From assembly GCF_002295065.1 (NCBI RefSeq), contig NZ_NSGG01000015.1:1-64000 (forward strand): a stretch of DNA of 64,000 bases, in the 5' to 3' direction. This DNA comes from Mesorhizobium sp. WSM3859. GTDB taxonomy: Bacteria > Pseudomonadota > Alphaproteobacteria > Rhizobiales > Rhizobiaceae. A program made the position numbers and the translations under genes. The notes below the pieces were generated by a model. That model searched no databases. It saw only the letters and a list, made by a program, of their open reading frames with translations, and had not been told where the DNA came from. Of this stretch, positions 38,592 to 47,730 are shown in pieces. How positions within the stretch are numbered: the stretch's first letter is position 1; each line of letters starts with the position of its first letter.

Positions 38592-39223
38592 TCGCCTCCG
38601 GCGATCAGGGCAACGTCGAAGCTGGCAACCATCGCGTCTCTCAGCGTTTCACCCGTCAGTGGATGGAGGTGTGGCAGCCTGCCGAGCTGTTGCACGCCCC
38701 CCAACTCCACGATTGTCCTTTGGGTATCGGCCACCTCTTCGCCGATGAAGGCGATACCGAGGAGCGGGATGGAACGGGCCCGCAGCGCTTCTATCGAGAG
38801 CAAGGTGTGGTTGATCGTTCCGAGCGCGGTGCCGGCGCACAGTATGACCGGCAGCCCCCACTGCGCGAATATATCGATGAACATTGTCTGTCGATTGAGC
38901 GGCACCATCAGCCCGCCGGCGCCCTCGATTACGAGCGGTGTCGGTAAAACCGGAAAGGCAAGATCCGCCGCTTCGATGGCGACACCATCGATCTCGGCCG
39001 AGCGATGCGGCGAGAGCGGGCTTTTCAGGCGATAGGCCTCCGGCAGGACGCGCCCCGCGGGCAAGCCGGAAAGCCGGGCAATGACCTCGCTGTCCGTCTC
39101 CTCGTCGAGGCCCGATTGCACCGGCTTCCAGTAGAAGCCGTCAAGCAAGCCGGCGATTCCCGCCGAAAACACCGTCTTACCTATTCCGGTGCCTGTTCCG
39201 GTGACGACGAGGCGCTTGGTCAT
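38588..39223 (-). CDS. bioD: BioD, dethiobiotin synthetase
   Basis: The 211-residue protein has a P-loop GTGTGIGKTVFSAG, YWKPVQSG and VIEGAGGLMVPLN, all typical of BioD. It carboxylates and cyclises DAPA to dethiobiotin using ATP. ATG 39223 overlaps the bioF stop by 4 bp. A longer open frame towards 39898 is only the antisense-like shadow of bioF. Confidence 0.94.
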   Translation of the reverse strand: MTKRLVVTGTGTGIGKTVFSAGIAGLLDGFYWKPVQSGLDEETDSEVIARLSGLPAGRVLPEAYRLKSPLSPHRSAEIDGVAIEAADLAFPVLPTPLVIEGAGGLMVPLNRQTMFIDIFAQWGLPVILCAGTALGTINHTLLSIEALRARSIPLLGIAFIGEEVADTQRTIVELGGVQQLGRLPHLHPLTGETLRDAMVASFDVALIAGGE

Positions 39224-40359
39224 GCCGTCGCCAACACCTCGACGAGCGCCTCGACCATGGCGCAAATGTCGGCTTCCCCGACGTTGAGCGTCAGCGAAAT
39301 GCGCAGGCGCGATGTACCCTCGGGCACGGTCGGCGGACGAATGCCGCGTATGTCGAAACCGCGGGCCTGCAGTGCCGCCGCCACCGCCATGGTGCGCCTG
39401 ACATCGCCGATGACAAACGGCTGGATCTGCGAGCCGCTGGGCGTCACGCCGCACTGCTCGGCCAATTGCCGACCCGCGAAGGAAATGCGCTCGCGCAACT
39501 GAGCGCGGCGCGTGGGCTCGTCTGACAGGATGGCGAGCGCTTCGCGCGTCGCGACCGCCATCAGGGGCGACGGTGCAGTGGCGTAGATGAATGGCCGGCA
39601 CCGGTTGATGAGATAGTCGCACAGCGTTCGCGGTCCTGTGACGAGCGCGCCGTACGCGCCGAGTGCTTTGCCGCATGTGTGGAGCGCGACAATGTTGTCG
39701 CGGCCCTCGAACGCGGCGGCCAGCCCCCGGCCATCTGGCCCCCAGACGCCGGTGGCATGCGCCTCGTCGACAATAAGGAATGTCTCGTGCCGATCGGCAA
39801 GGTCGACGAGGCTCTCCATCGGCACACGGTCGCCATCCATGCTGTAGAGGCTTTCGACCGCGATCCAGACGCGCCCCATGCCGCCTTCGGAGCGCCAACT
39901 GGTGATCGCATCCTCGACGGCGTTGACGTCGTTGTGTGCGGCCAGCTTGACCTCGGCGCGTCCGGCCTGCGCGCCCTCATGCATGCTGGCATGGGCGAGC
40001 TCGTCGAGGATCAACAGATCGCCCTTCTGCGGCAGTGTGCTCAGCAGTGCAAAGTTGGCGATGTAGCCACTGCCGAAGAACAACGCGCGTTCGGTCCCGA
40101 AGAATGCCGCCGCGTCCGCCTCCAGTGCCTCGTGTTCGGGTGCATTGCCGCGCAATAGCCGCGATCCGGTAGCGCCGACCGGAGTACCCCGTCCGATCGC
40201 CCCCGCGACAGCATCGCCAAGTCTCCTGGAGGCGGCAAGTCCGAGATAGTCGTTCGAGGAGAAATCGACCCCGGTGCGGGGCGAAAGCGTCCGCAGCCGA
40301 TCCTTGCGCGCCAACCCCTGCAAGGTCGCCTCAAAGCGATCAAGCGGCGGCTCGTTCAT
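39220..40359 (-). CDS. bioF: BioF, 8-amino-7-oxononanoate synthase
   Basis: The 379-residue PLP enzyme contains FSSNDYLGLA, TGSRLLRGN, DELAHASMHEG, DEAHATGVWG and PLP-lysine in HTCGKALGAYGA. It condenses a pimeloyl thioester with alanine. ATG 40359 couples to the bioB stop (ATGA); the longer frame to 40488 lies within bioB. Confidence 0.95.
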   Translation of the reverse strand: MNEPPLDRFEATLQGLARKDRLRTLSPRTGVDFSSNDYLGLAASRRLGDAVAGAIGRGTPVGATGSRLLRGNAPEHEALEADAAAFFGTERALFFGSGYIANFALLSTLPQKGDLLILDELAHASMHEGAQAGRAEVKLAAHNDVNAVEDAITSWRSEGGMGRVWIAVESLYSMDGDRVPMESLVDLADRHETFLIVDEAHATGVWGPDGRGLAAAFEGRDNIVALHTCGKALGAYGALVTGPRTLCDYLINRCRPFIYATAPSPLMAVATREALAILSDEPTRRAQLRERISFAGRQLAEQCGVTPSGSQIQPFVIGDVRRTMAVAAALQARGFDIRGIRPPTVPEGTSRLRISLTLNVGEADICAMVEALVEVLATA

Positions 40360-41336
40360 TTGGCCTCGCATTCCATCGGCTCGATGCCGAGACGCTGAAA
40401 TAAAAGCCTGTCCTTGTCCTCGCCGGGATTGTCCGCCGTCAACAGCGTGTCCCCGACGAAGATCGAGTTGGCGCCGGCAAAAAAGCACAGCGCCTGCATC
40501 TCGTCGGTCATGCCGGTGCGACCGGCGGAGAGCCTTACATAGGACTTCGGCATCAAAATGCGGGCGAGCGCAATGGTACGGACGAACTCGATCGGATCGA
40601 TGGGTTTGGACTGGCCGAGCGGCGTGCCATCGATCGGGATCAGCATGTTGATCGGCACGCTTTCGGGCGGCTCAGGCAGATTTGCGAGCGTGATCAGCAT
40701 GTCGATGCGGTCGGCCTTTTCCTCTCCCATCCCGACAATGCCTCCACAGCAGACCTTCATGCCGGCCTCGCGCACGTGCTCAAGCGTTTCCAGCCGGTCG
40801 GCGAAGGTCCTGGTCGAGACGACCCCACCGTAATGGCGCTCGGAGGTGTCGATGTTGTGGTTGTAGTAGTCGAGGCCTGCCTGTTTTAGACGTGTGGCCT
40901 GCTCAAGATCGAGCATGCCGAGAGTCATGCAGGTCTCCATGCCGAGCGCCTTGACCCCCTCGACCATCGCCACGACCGCATCCATGTCGCGCGCCTTGGG
41001 GTTTCGCCAGGCAGCGCCCATGCAGTAGCGTGTGGCTCCGGCCTCACGCGCCTTGGCCGCCTCGGCGATGACACGCTCGACCTCCATCAGCTTCGACGCT
41101 CTCAGGCCAGTTCCGTGATGCGCAGACTGGCTGCAATAGCCGCAATCCTCCGGACAGCCGCCGGTCTTGATGCTCAGCAGCCGGCTGAGCTGCACACGGT
41201 TTCGATCGAAGTTCTGCCGATGGATGGTCTGGGCCAGGAAGAGCAGGTCGTTGAACGGCATGCCGTAGATAGCCTCGGCCTCTTTGCGGTTCCATCGCGC
41301 CAGCACTCCGTCCATCGGTTCCAGGGCTTTGTTCAT
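40356..41336 (-). CDS. bioB: BioB, biotin synthase (radical SAM)
   Basis: The protein has the radical-SAM motif GGCPEDCGYCSQS (CxxxCxxC), YYNHNIDTSE, GGIVGMGE and LSAGRTGM, as in BioB. It inserts sulfur into dethiobiotin. ATG 41336 gives 326 residues and has GGAAGAAG upstream; an in-frame ATG at 41438 would add 34 residues without homology. First of the bio genes and 200 bp downstream of nadC, so probably read with the nad genes. Confidence 0.93.
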   Translation of the reverse strand: MNKALEPMDGVLARWNRKEAEAIYGMPFNDLLFLAQTIHRQNFDRNRVQLSRLLSIKTGGCPEDCGYCSQSAHHGTGLRASKLMEVERVIAEAAKAREAGATRYCMGAAWRNPKARDMDAVVAMVEGVKALGMETCMTLGMLDLEQATRLKQAGLDYYNHNIDTSERHYGGVVSTRTFADRLETLEHVREAGMKVCCGGIVGMGEEKADRIDMLITLANLPEPPESVPINMLIPIDGTPLGQSKPIDPIEFVRTIALARILMPKSYVRLSAGRTGMTDEMQALCFFAGANSIFVGDTLLTADNPGEDKDRLLFQRLGIEPMECEAK

Positions 41337-41540
41337 CCCCACTTCTTCCCAATCGTCATCGTCAAAAATTCTTTGTTTCTGGTCCACGAACGCATGCCGC
41401 AGTCTGTCGGCCGGCGAGCCTGTTACCACATGAGCCATCGATCAGCGCAATGCGCGCGGGCCCAACGGGGTGCAGGCTCCTGCAGCACCTTGTCTGCGCC
41501 TTCAGCTCCGAGGCTGCTAGCTCTTCGTTTTTCGTTTCCA

Positions 41541-42419
41541 TCAGTTCAGGCTGCAGCCGTACCCGTGGGCCGGCATATCCAGGCCGATGTCGAGGATCGG
41601 CGCGCTGTGTGTCAGCCATCCGACGGAGATGAGATCTACTCCGGTCGCCGCGATCGCCGGGGCCGTGATCGGTGTCACCCGACCGGAAGCCTCGGTGATG
41701 ACGCGGCCATCGACCGTCGCCACGGCGCGCGCAAGATCTTCAACCGACATATTGTCGAGCAGCACTGCGTCGATTCCCAGCGCGAGCGCTATATCGAGCT
41801 GCTCCAGCGTGTCGACCTCGACCTCGATCTTCACCATATGGCCCGCGGCGGCGCGCGCTCGCTCTATTGCCGTGCGAATGTCGCCGGCGATGGCGATGTG
41901 GTTGTCCTTGATCAGCACGGCGTCATCGAGCCCGAAACGGTGATTGGCGCCGCCGCCGACACGTACGGCGTATTTCTCCAGGGCGCGCAAACCGGGCGTC
42001 GTTTTTCTTGTGCATACGATCTTTGCCTTATGGCCACGCACAGCCTCGACCATCGCGGCTGTCGCGGTGGCTATGCCGCTCAGGCGGCAAAGGAAGTTAA
42101 GCGCCGTGCGCTCGGCCGTGAGCAGGCCACGCGCCGGTCCGCACAGCTTGGCGATGATCTCGCCGGCCGCGACTTCGCTGCCGTCCGGGCGCCAGATTTG
42201 CATTTGGATCGCAGGCTCGACGAGCAGCAGGGCGAACGCAACCAGATCGAGGCCGGCAACTATTCCCGTCTCACGCGACTTGAGCATCAAAGTGGCCGTG
42301 CAATCATGCGGGATCACCGCATCGCTGGTCAGGTCGCCGCATCTGCCCAGGTCTTCCAGGAGGGCACCGCGCACGATCGGTTCAATCACGGCCGAGGGAA
42401 GGGGTGCGAATGGTTTCAT
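41541..42419 (-). CDS. nadC: NadC, nicotinate-nucleotide pyrophosphorylase
   Basis: The 292-residue protein carries EDLGRCGDLTSDAVI, the TERTALNFLCRLSGIAT block, TRKTTPGLRALEKYAVRVGG and KIEVEVDTLEQ, all hallmark NadC segments. It turns quinolinate and PRPP into nicotinate mononucleotide. ATG 42419 lies one base after the nadB stop. This is the only nadC in the window; the second cluster retains about 9 codons of one. Confidence 0.95.
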   Translation of the reverse strand: MKPFAPLPSAVIEPIVRGALLEDLGRCGDLTSDAVIPHDCTATLMLKSRETGIVAGLDLVAFALLLVEPAIQMQIWRPDGSEVAAGEIIAKLCGPARGLLTAERTALNFLCRLSGIATATAAMVEAVRGHKAKIVCTRKTTPGLRALEKYAVRVGGGANHRFGLDDAVLIKDNHIAIAGDIRTAIERARAAAGHMVKIEVEVDTLEQLDIALALGIDAVLLDNMSVEDLARAVATVDGRVITEASGRVTPITAPAIAATGVDLISVGWLTHSAPILDIGLDMPAHGYGCSLN

Positions 42420-42420
42420 G

Positions 42421-43962
42421 TCAGGTGCTCCGTGTCCGTGCCTGCCACCCAAGTGCGAGCGCGCCCTGCATTGCGCCGCGCAGTGTCAGCCGGGCGGCGC
42501 ACGCCTCTGCATCGCGCCAGGGGAAATCAGTGCGGAAGTGCGAACCACGGCTCTCTTGGCGCCTCAACGCCGCCATGGCGATCATAAGCGCGACCAACGC
42601 CGGATCGGATGCGGCCTCGTTGCCAGCGGCGATCGGCAGCAAGTTCGCTACCGCCTCGCGCAGCGAGTCGCCGTCCCGAATGATGCCCAGTGCGGTGGAG
42701 ACGATCGGGCGGATGCAGGAAGGATCTGGCCGCGTAGGCACAAACGTGGAACATACGCGCCGCCGTTTGGCGTGAGATGTGCCGGCAACGCTTTCAGCAA
42801 CCCAGCTCGCGGTGACCACCGCTTCGGTGAGCGAATTGCTGGCGAGGCGGTTAGCGCCGTGCAGGCCGGTGCATGCGACCTCGCCGCATGCCCACAATCC
42901 CTCGACGGAGCAGCGGCCGGCCGCGTCAACAGCAACGCCGCCCATGTGATAATGGGCTGCCGGGCGTACCGGGATCGGATCGACGGAGGGATCGACGTCT
43001 GCCTCGCGGCACAAACGGGCTATGGCCGGAAAGCGACTGCCAAATCTCGGGCCGAGGCATTGCCGGGCGTCCAGGAACACGCGGTGCCCGCCAGTTATCT
43101 GTTGCCACACCGCACGCGCGACCACGTCGCGAGGTGCAAGCTCGCCCCCCGGCGTTTCAGCCAGGAAGCGTTCTCCTGTTTCGTCGATGAGCACTGCGCC
43201 TTCGCCGCGAACCGCCTCGCTCACCAGCGGCATCGGTCGGCGCGGACCCTCGAGCGCGGTCGGGTGGAACTGCACGAATTCCAAGTCGGCGAACTCCGCC
43301 CCGGCCCAGGCGGCGAGCGCCAGCCCGTGCCCGCATGAGCCAGGCGGATTCGTGGTATCGCAATACAGGCCGCCGATGCCGCCGGTTGCCAGCACCGCCC
43401 GGCGTGTGGGCAAGACGACTGTGCCGGTGCGCGAAATTGCAAGCACGGCGATGATTGCCCCGTCTTCCACGACGAGCCGGCGAGCCTCCATATTTTCCAG
43501 GACGGTGATCGAGGCTGTGCACCGCACCGCGGCGATGAGCGCGCGGACCAGCTCGCGACCCGTGGCGTCGCCGTCAGCATGAACGATCCGCCGATGCGAG
43601 TGCGCAGCCTCGAGCCCTAGCCGCAACTGCCCGTCAGAGTAGCGGTCGAAGGCGAGGCCGAAGTCTTCGAGGGCCTTGATCGCTTTGGGCGCAGCTCGGA
43701 CAACTCGCCGCACCGTCGCCTCGTCGCAGAGCCCATCACCGGCTCCAAGTGTGTCGCAAAGATGAAATTCAGGGCCGTCCTCGCCGCCGAGACTTGCCGC
43801 AAGACCGCCTTGGGCGAGCGCACTGCAGGCTCCGGTTCCGAGCGGCGCATTGGACAAAAGCACGACCGGCTCCGGCGCCAAGTGAAGCGCCGTCATCAGG
43901 CCTGCCACGCCAGCGCCTATGATGATCGGTGCCCCGCCGATGTCGTGAATGTCGCAGCTCAT
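42421..43962 (-). CDS. nadB: NadB, L-aspartate oxidase (cluster 1 copy)
   Basis: The 513-residue flavoprotein has IIIGAGVAGLMTALHLAP, ALAQGGLAASLG, HRRIVHADGDATG, VLATGGIGGLY and YHMGGVAVD, typical of NadB. It oxidises aspartate to iminoaspartate for NadA. ATG 43962 overlaps the stop of the nadA remnant by 4 bp. A near-equal-length paralogue lies at 56448-57989; the two have clearly diverged (for example in the segment before SGSHF/SGSHY). Confidence 0.94.
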   Translation of the reverse strand: MSCDIHDIGGAPIIIGAGVAGLMTALHLAPEPVVLLSNAPLGTGACSALAQGGLAASLGGEDGPEFHLCDTLGAGDGLCDEATVRRVVRAAPKAIKALEDFGLAFDRYSDGQLRLGLEAAHSHRRIVHADGDATGRELVRALIAAVRCTASITVLENMEARRLVVEDGAIIAVLAISRTGTVVLPTRRAVLATGGIGGLYCDTTNPPGSCGHGLALAAWAGAEFADLEFVQFHPTALEGPRRPMPLVSEAVRGEGAVLIDETGERFLAETPGGELAPRDVVARAVWQQITGGHRVFLDARQCLGPRFGSRFPAIARLCREADVDPSVDPIPVRPAAHYHMGGVAVDAAGRCSVEGLWACGEVACTGLHGANRLASNSLTEAVVTASWVAESVAGTSHAKRRRVCSTFVPTRPDPSCIRPIVSTALGIIRDGDSLREAVANLLPIAAGNEAASDPALVALMIAMAALRRQESRGSHFRTDFPWRDAEACAARLTLRGAMQGALALGWQARTRST

Positions 43963-44066
43963 ATCGAAAGCATGCGCTCGACCGCCAGAGCCGACCATTC
44001 GACTGGCGGGATCACCCGCCGGACGCGCTCATATAGGGACGCGGCCGTAGGTAACGCCCCAGTCAT
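43959..44066 (-). pseudogene. nadA: nadA with almost the whole gene deleted in frame
   Basis: A 35-codon frame reads GALPTAASLYERVRRVIPPV then EWSALAVERMLSI. The first 24 residues match the start of the intact NadA (58960), and the last ones match its extreme C-terminus (WAVERMLFV). About 290 codons are missing, including all three cluster cysteines, so quinolinate synthase activity is lost. The deletion keeps frame and keeps the ATGA coupling to nadB, which may preserve nadB translation. Confidence 0.9.
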
Positions 44067-44078
44067 CAGCGCCTCCGA

Positions 44079-44124
44079 TTATATTCGATCTGACAATAAG
44101 GGAATATTTCTACCTTGACTATAA
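44079..44124. promoter_or_regulatory. Degenerate NadQ operator region, cluster 1
   Basis: TGACTATAA (44116-44124) is identical to the right arm of the operator in cluster 2. The left arm (TTATATTCG, 44079-44087) matches its partner at only seven of nine positions, and the inner palindrome is lost. Probably the decayed counterpart of the cluster 2 operator between nadQ and nadA. Confidence 0.5.
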
Positions 44125-44130
44125 GGTATG

Positions 44131-45099
44131 TCAAGCCCGAGACATTGGCAATTTTGTCCCGGCGAACGCCCTTTCATCGAGCACGGCACGGCGGAAGCGA
44201 TAGAGCTTTGCAGGCCGCCCCCCCGTGTCGACTGAAGTGTCGCCAGTCTCCTCGACGAGCTCTTGCTGCTCAACAAGCCTGCGGAAGTTCGGCTTGTCGA
44301 TCAGTCTGCCAGCCAATGCTTCCACGGTTCGCTGCAGCTGGAGCAGCGTGAAAGTCGGTCTCATTAGTTCGAAAACGACTGGCCGGTATTTGATCTTGGA
44401 GCGCAGCCGCGTAACGCCTGTCGCCAGGATGCGGCGATGGTCAGCAACCATCGCCTTGCCTGAGACGGCCGCAGGCGGAGGCGCAGCTTTGCCGCCGCTG
44501 GCCTCTTCGACCAATCCTGCTTCGTAGAGCAACTCATAGCGTTGGAGCGTGAGCTCCTCGTTCCAATGGCGGTCGTCTAAGCCGAAGGCGATCGCCACCC
44601 TCTGCCGGCGTTCGCGCTGCCTGGCCGGATCGCCGGCGCCGTCTACCCATTCAATCAAGCGCGCTCGCAGGATATCCAGGCCCACCGGCGGCGTGCCGGA
44701 GCGGTGGTCCTCCCATGGAAAATATTCGTACCAGCTTTGCCAGCCGCACGTGGATGAGGCCGTTGCCTGTTCCTTCCGGGTGAGTGCGAGATAGCTGATC
44801 GAGATGACGCGCTGCTGGCGCTCGGGGCCGACACGGTCCCGATCGGCGAACGTGTAGAGTTGCTCGATGTACCCAAGAGGATGGCCGGTTTGATGTTCGA
44901 CCCACCCCCGCAAACCGGATTGCGGCGATCGGTGCTCGAGCGCAAATGGTCCGGAGGGCAAGGTGTCCGCCTGACCGATTGTGAGAAGACAGGGCTCCCC
45001 GTGATTTACGGCGACGACCACCGCGATCAGGTCCACTTTGGCTTCGTCGGCCCTATCGTCGGCTCTGTCTTTCCCGGTTCGTGTTCGTTGATCTTCCAT
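44131..45099 (-). CDS. nadQ: NadQ-type repressor of NAD synthesis (cluster 1 copy)
   Basis: The 322-residue protein has an N-terminal Nudix-like domain (DLIAVVVAVNHGEPCLLTIG, GYIEQLYTFADRDR, ISISYLALT) and a C-terminal winged helix (RPTFTLLQLQRTVEALAGR, TGGRPAKLYRF). This matches NadQ, the repressor of nadABC in alphaproteobacteria. It lies upstream of the nad genes on the same strand, with an operator-like sequence between. A close paralogue is at 59023. Confidence 0.85.
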   Translation of the reverse strand: MEDQRTRTGKDRADDRADEAKVDLIAVVVAVNHGEPCLLTIGQADTLPSGPFALEHRSPQSGLRGWVEHQTGHPLGYIEQLYTFADRDRVGPERQQRVISISYLALTRKEQATASSTCGWQSWYEYFPWEDHRSGTPPVGLDILRARLIEWVDGAGDPARQRERRQRVAIAFGLDDRHWNEELTLQRYELLYEAGLVEEASGGKAAPPPAAVSGKAMVADHRRILATGVTRLRSKIKYRPVVFELMRPTFTLLQLQRTVEALAGRLIDKPNFRRLVEQQELVEETGDTSVDTGGRPAKLYRFRRAVLDERAFAGTKLPMSRA

Positions 45100-45276
45100 A
45101 TTCGCAAACGTGGTCGGCCCCGAGCTCGGCGAGCTCTTCTAATCGATTTAGTTTAAGCGTGACAGCCCGCACGTCAACACCGCACAGCTGACGGCATTTT
45201 TTTATGTCTTCGCACCTGCACAAAATATGCCAAACGCGACTCCGGCGTGTGGTGACGCAACGGAAGGAGGCTTAGA
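45100..45276. promoter_or_regulatory. Divergent promoter region between nadQ and panB remnant
   Basis: Part of this stretch (45208-45280, CTTCGCACCTG, AAATATGCCAAACGCGAC) recurs at 60090-60160 upstream of the second nadQ, showing that the duplication included this region. AAGGAGG stands before the panB TTG start. Confidence 0.6.
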
Positions 45277-45685
45277 TTGAGCGCAGGTAATGCGAAGGCA
45301 ATTACGCCACCGGATATCCGCTCGCGGAAAGGCCAGGCCCCACTCGTCTGCCTCACTGCCTATACAACCCCGGTCGCCAGGATGGCCGATCGACACTGCG
45401 ACATTGTTCTCGTCGGGGACAGCGTCGGCAGATAATGCACGGGCTGTCGTCGACGCAGGGGGTCAGCCTCGAGATGATGATCATGCACGACCAAGCCGTG
45501 CGCCGCGGCCTGCAACAGGCGCTGATGGTCGTCGACCTGCCGTTTGGTTCCTACGAAAAGGGGCCCCAGCAGGCCTTGCGGAACGCGGCCCGCCTTATCG
45601 CAGAGACCGGATGTGCGGCGGTGAAGCTCGAGGGCGGCCAGACCACGGCCGATACGATTCGCTTTCTCGCCGCTGGCAAGGAGCC
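45277..45685 (+). pseudogene. panB: panB, ketopantoate hydroxymethyltransferase, frameshifted and 3'-truncated
   Basis: From TTG 45277 (strong AAGGAGG site) the frame reads ITPPDIRSRKGQAPLVCLTA to IVLVGDSVG and then stops. One base later it resumes as MHGLSSTQGVSLEMMIMHDQ, then LMVVDLPFGSYE and CAAVKLEGG, all PanB motifs. It ends near IRFLAAGK, where unrelated DNA begins, losing the last third. It is divergent from nadQ. Confidence 0.88.
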
Positions 45686-45834
45686 AGGTTCGCGGTGTTC
45701 GCTTCAACCGGAAACAGCAAAGTAATGCCGGCGATGATAGCGAAGTCGCCCCCGTCGCGTCGGTGCGGTGGTCGTTTAGAGCCAGGTCTCCGCCTGTCAT
45801 CGAGCAACATTTGAGGAGGTTGCGCAAAGGACAG

Positions 45835-46551
45835 ATGTATCGCGTGTTTGAAAACTTCGTCGAGCAACTCTCTGCAAGTGTCGATACTGTCGATCTCCAT
45901 GATGTAATGGCGTCCGCTGCAGCCGGGTTCGATTTTCCGCTCTTCGCTTATTTCAGTTACCCGTCCGCCTCCGGCCAGAGGCCGCGATTGATTTCAAATT
46001 ATCCTTCATCCTGGACATCACAGTATCTCCAACTGCGCTACCACAACCACGATCCGGTGATCCTTCGCGGGCTGCAAGGCTGGGATACTTTTGATTGGGG
46101 CGTGGATCGACCCCGCCGGTGTCTGCCGGCCTCGCAGCAAGAAATTCTGGAAAAGGCAGCTCACTTTGGCATTCGCGGCGGATTGACCATGTCAGTGCAT
46201 GATCCATCGCGGCCGGTTTGCGGCGCTGACCTTCGCTTCCGACCAGTCCCGTCCGCCTCTTTTGTGCTCACTCACACGCTACGAAAAAGCATTGCAACTT
46301 GTCGCAATCAGCTTTCATACACATGCCCGGCGCAGGCTAGCCGAAGATCGCGTGGTGGATTGCATAACGCTGACGCCGCGGGAGTTTGAATCGCTGAAAT
46401 GGGCGGCGCGCGGTAAGTCGGCCTGGGATATCAGCCAGTCTCTAAACGCACCGCGACGTTCCATCTGGAAAACGCCAAGGCAAAGCTTGGCGTGCGAACC
46501 ATCAACCAGGGCGTGGCGCGGCTGACTGCTTCCCGTCAGTGGAGACCCTGA
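45835..46551 (+). pseudogene. LuxR/TraR-type quorum-sensing regulator with two opposite frameshifts
   Basis: The N-terminal autoinducer domain (YRVFENFVEQLSASVDTVDL, WTSQYLQLRYHNHDPVI, WDTFDWG) reads from ATG 45835. Near 46213 one extra base (CCG-G-TTT) shifts the frame, which continues as FAALTFASDQSRP and the HTH start LTPREFESLKWAARGKSAWD. At CTAAAC (46442-46447) a second shift of the opposite sense restores the original frame for TATFHLENAKAKLGV and the end at 46551. Joined, it would be 238 residues, normal for TraR. It is probably non-functional unless both shifts are errors or programmed. The AHL synthase gene follows after 92 bp. Confidence 0.8.
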
Positions 46552-46643
46552 CTCTTTGTCGGATAGCTGTAAAGGTCTACAGGCTGCATCAATGTCGGCT
46601 TTGTTCTTCGATGGCGGGAACACATCCTGCGCGGAGGCGACAA

Positions 46644-47273
46644 ATGATGCAGCTGGTAACACCTGAACTCTACGGCGAGTTTCCAAACGAGCTCAAAGAA
46701 ATGCATGGGCTGAGGCATCGGGTCTTCAAGGAAAGGCTGGATTGGGAAGTTGAGACCGAAAGCGAGATGGAAACAGACGCATTTGACAGCCTGAACCCCG
46801 TCTATCTGCTTCTCAAGGGATCCGACTGGCGGATTTGCGGTTGCGTCCGTCTTCTGCCGACTACCGGACCGACAATGTTGCGCGACAGCTTTCCGATGCT
46901 GCTGGGTGAGAGTGCCGCGCCCGCGAGTGCCGACATTTGGGAGAGCAGTCGTTTCGCACTCGATCTCCCTCCATCGGCGCCTAAGGCTGGTGGACTGGCG
47001 CAAGCGACCTACGAGCTCTTCGCCGGCATGATCGAATTTGGCTTGGCGAACAATCTCACCCGGATTGTGACAGTGACCGATACACGCATGGAACGGATCC
47101 TTCGTCTTGCAACGTGGCCGTTGTCGCGTATCGGACAGCCAAACCCGGTCGGTAACACGGAGGCCGTCGCCGGCTTTCTCGAGATTTCCCACGCTAGCCT
47201 CTTGCGCATCCGCTGGAAGGGACGTCTGAACGGACCGGTGTTATGGCAACCGGTTTTCGGCCTGTCGGCATAG
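46644..47273 (+). CDS. LuxI-family acyl-homoserine-lactone synthase
   Basis: The 209-residue protein has the conserved N-terminal MHGLRHRVFKERLDWEV (invariant Arg, Phe, Trp), the D..D.LNPVYLL block, and the CVRLLPTTGPTMLRD and ESSRFALD motifs. It would make an N-acyl-homoserine lactone. ATG 46644 has GCGGAGGCG upstream. Linkage to a TraR-like gene suggests the traR-traI1 system that controls excision and transfer of Mesorhizobium symbiosis islands; that identity is inferred. Confidence 0.9.
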   Translation: MMQLVTPELYGEFPNELKEMHGLRHRVFKERLDWEVETESEMETDAFDSLNPVYLLLKGSDWRICGCVRLLPTTGPTMLRDSFPMLLGESAAPASADIWESSRFALDLPPSAPKAGGLAQATYELFAGMIEFGLANNLTRIVTVTDTRMERILRLATWPLSRIGQPNPVGNTEAVAGFLEISHASLLRIRWKGRLNGPVLWQPVFGLSA

Positions 47274-47730
47274 GCCTAACGATGCTCAGCCGGACCAACG
47301 CTCCTGGCCGCGGGCGCTACGACCTGTCGATATGCTGACCAGACTGGCGTAGTTGCGAAGGTTACGACCTTCCGGTCAATTCATCGACCGGTGAATGGTG
47401 GCTCCGACATGGCCAGGGAGCTGTCACGCCGGCCTTGGATTCAGCGCTCAGCAAGCGTCGAATTCCTCCTCAAGAGGTTCGGAGATGAGCAGCCGCCGGT
47501 ATCGCGCAGCGACTGGTACAGCCGATCAGGCCATCTTAGGCATGCAGGTTCTTCGGACTTGATCAGAACCAGTTGAACCGCCATATACCGGTCCGGCCGC
47601 CAGTCAGGTGGCCCGTGGACGAGACCGAACCGGTCGAATTGATGTCCATTTATTCGACTTGCTACGAGCGCCAACTCGGGTGGAACTCTCCCGAGCTGTC
47701 AGGCGCCTCTGCTCTCCTTCGAGGTGATAT
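47274..47730. other. About 0.46 kb without a supported gene
   Basis: Short frames on both strands show no motif. On known symbiosis islands excision-activator genes follow traI1, but I could not find them here. Confidence 0.4.

Noticed and set aside
41115..42587. 490-codon plus-strand frame across bioB and nadC
   Set aside because: It is antisense to two well-supported genes; high GC keeps such frames open.
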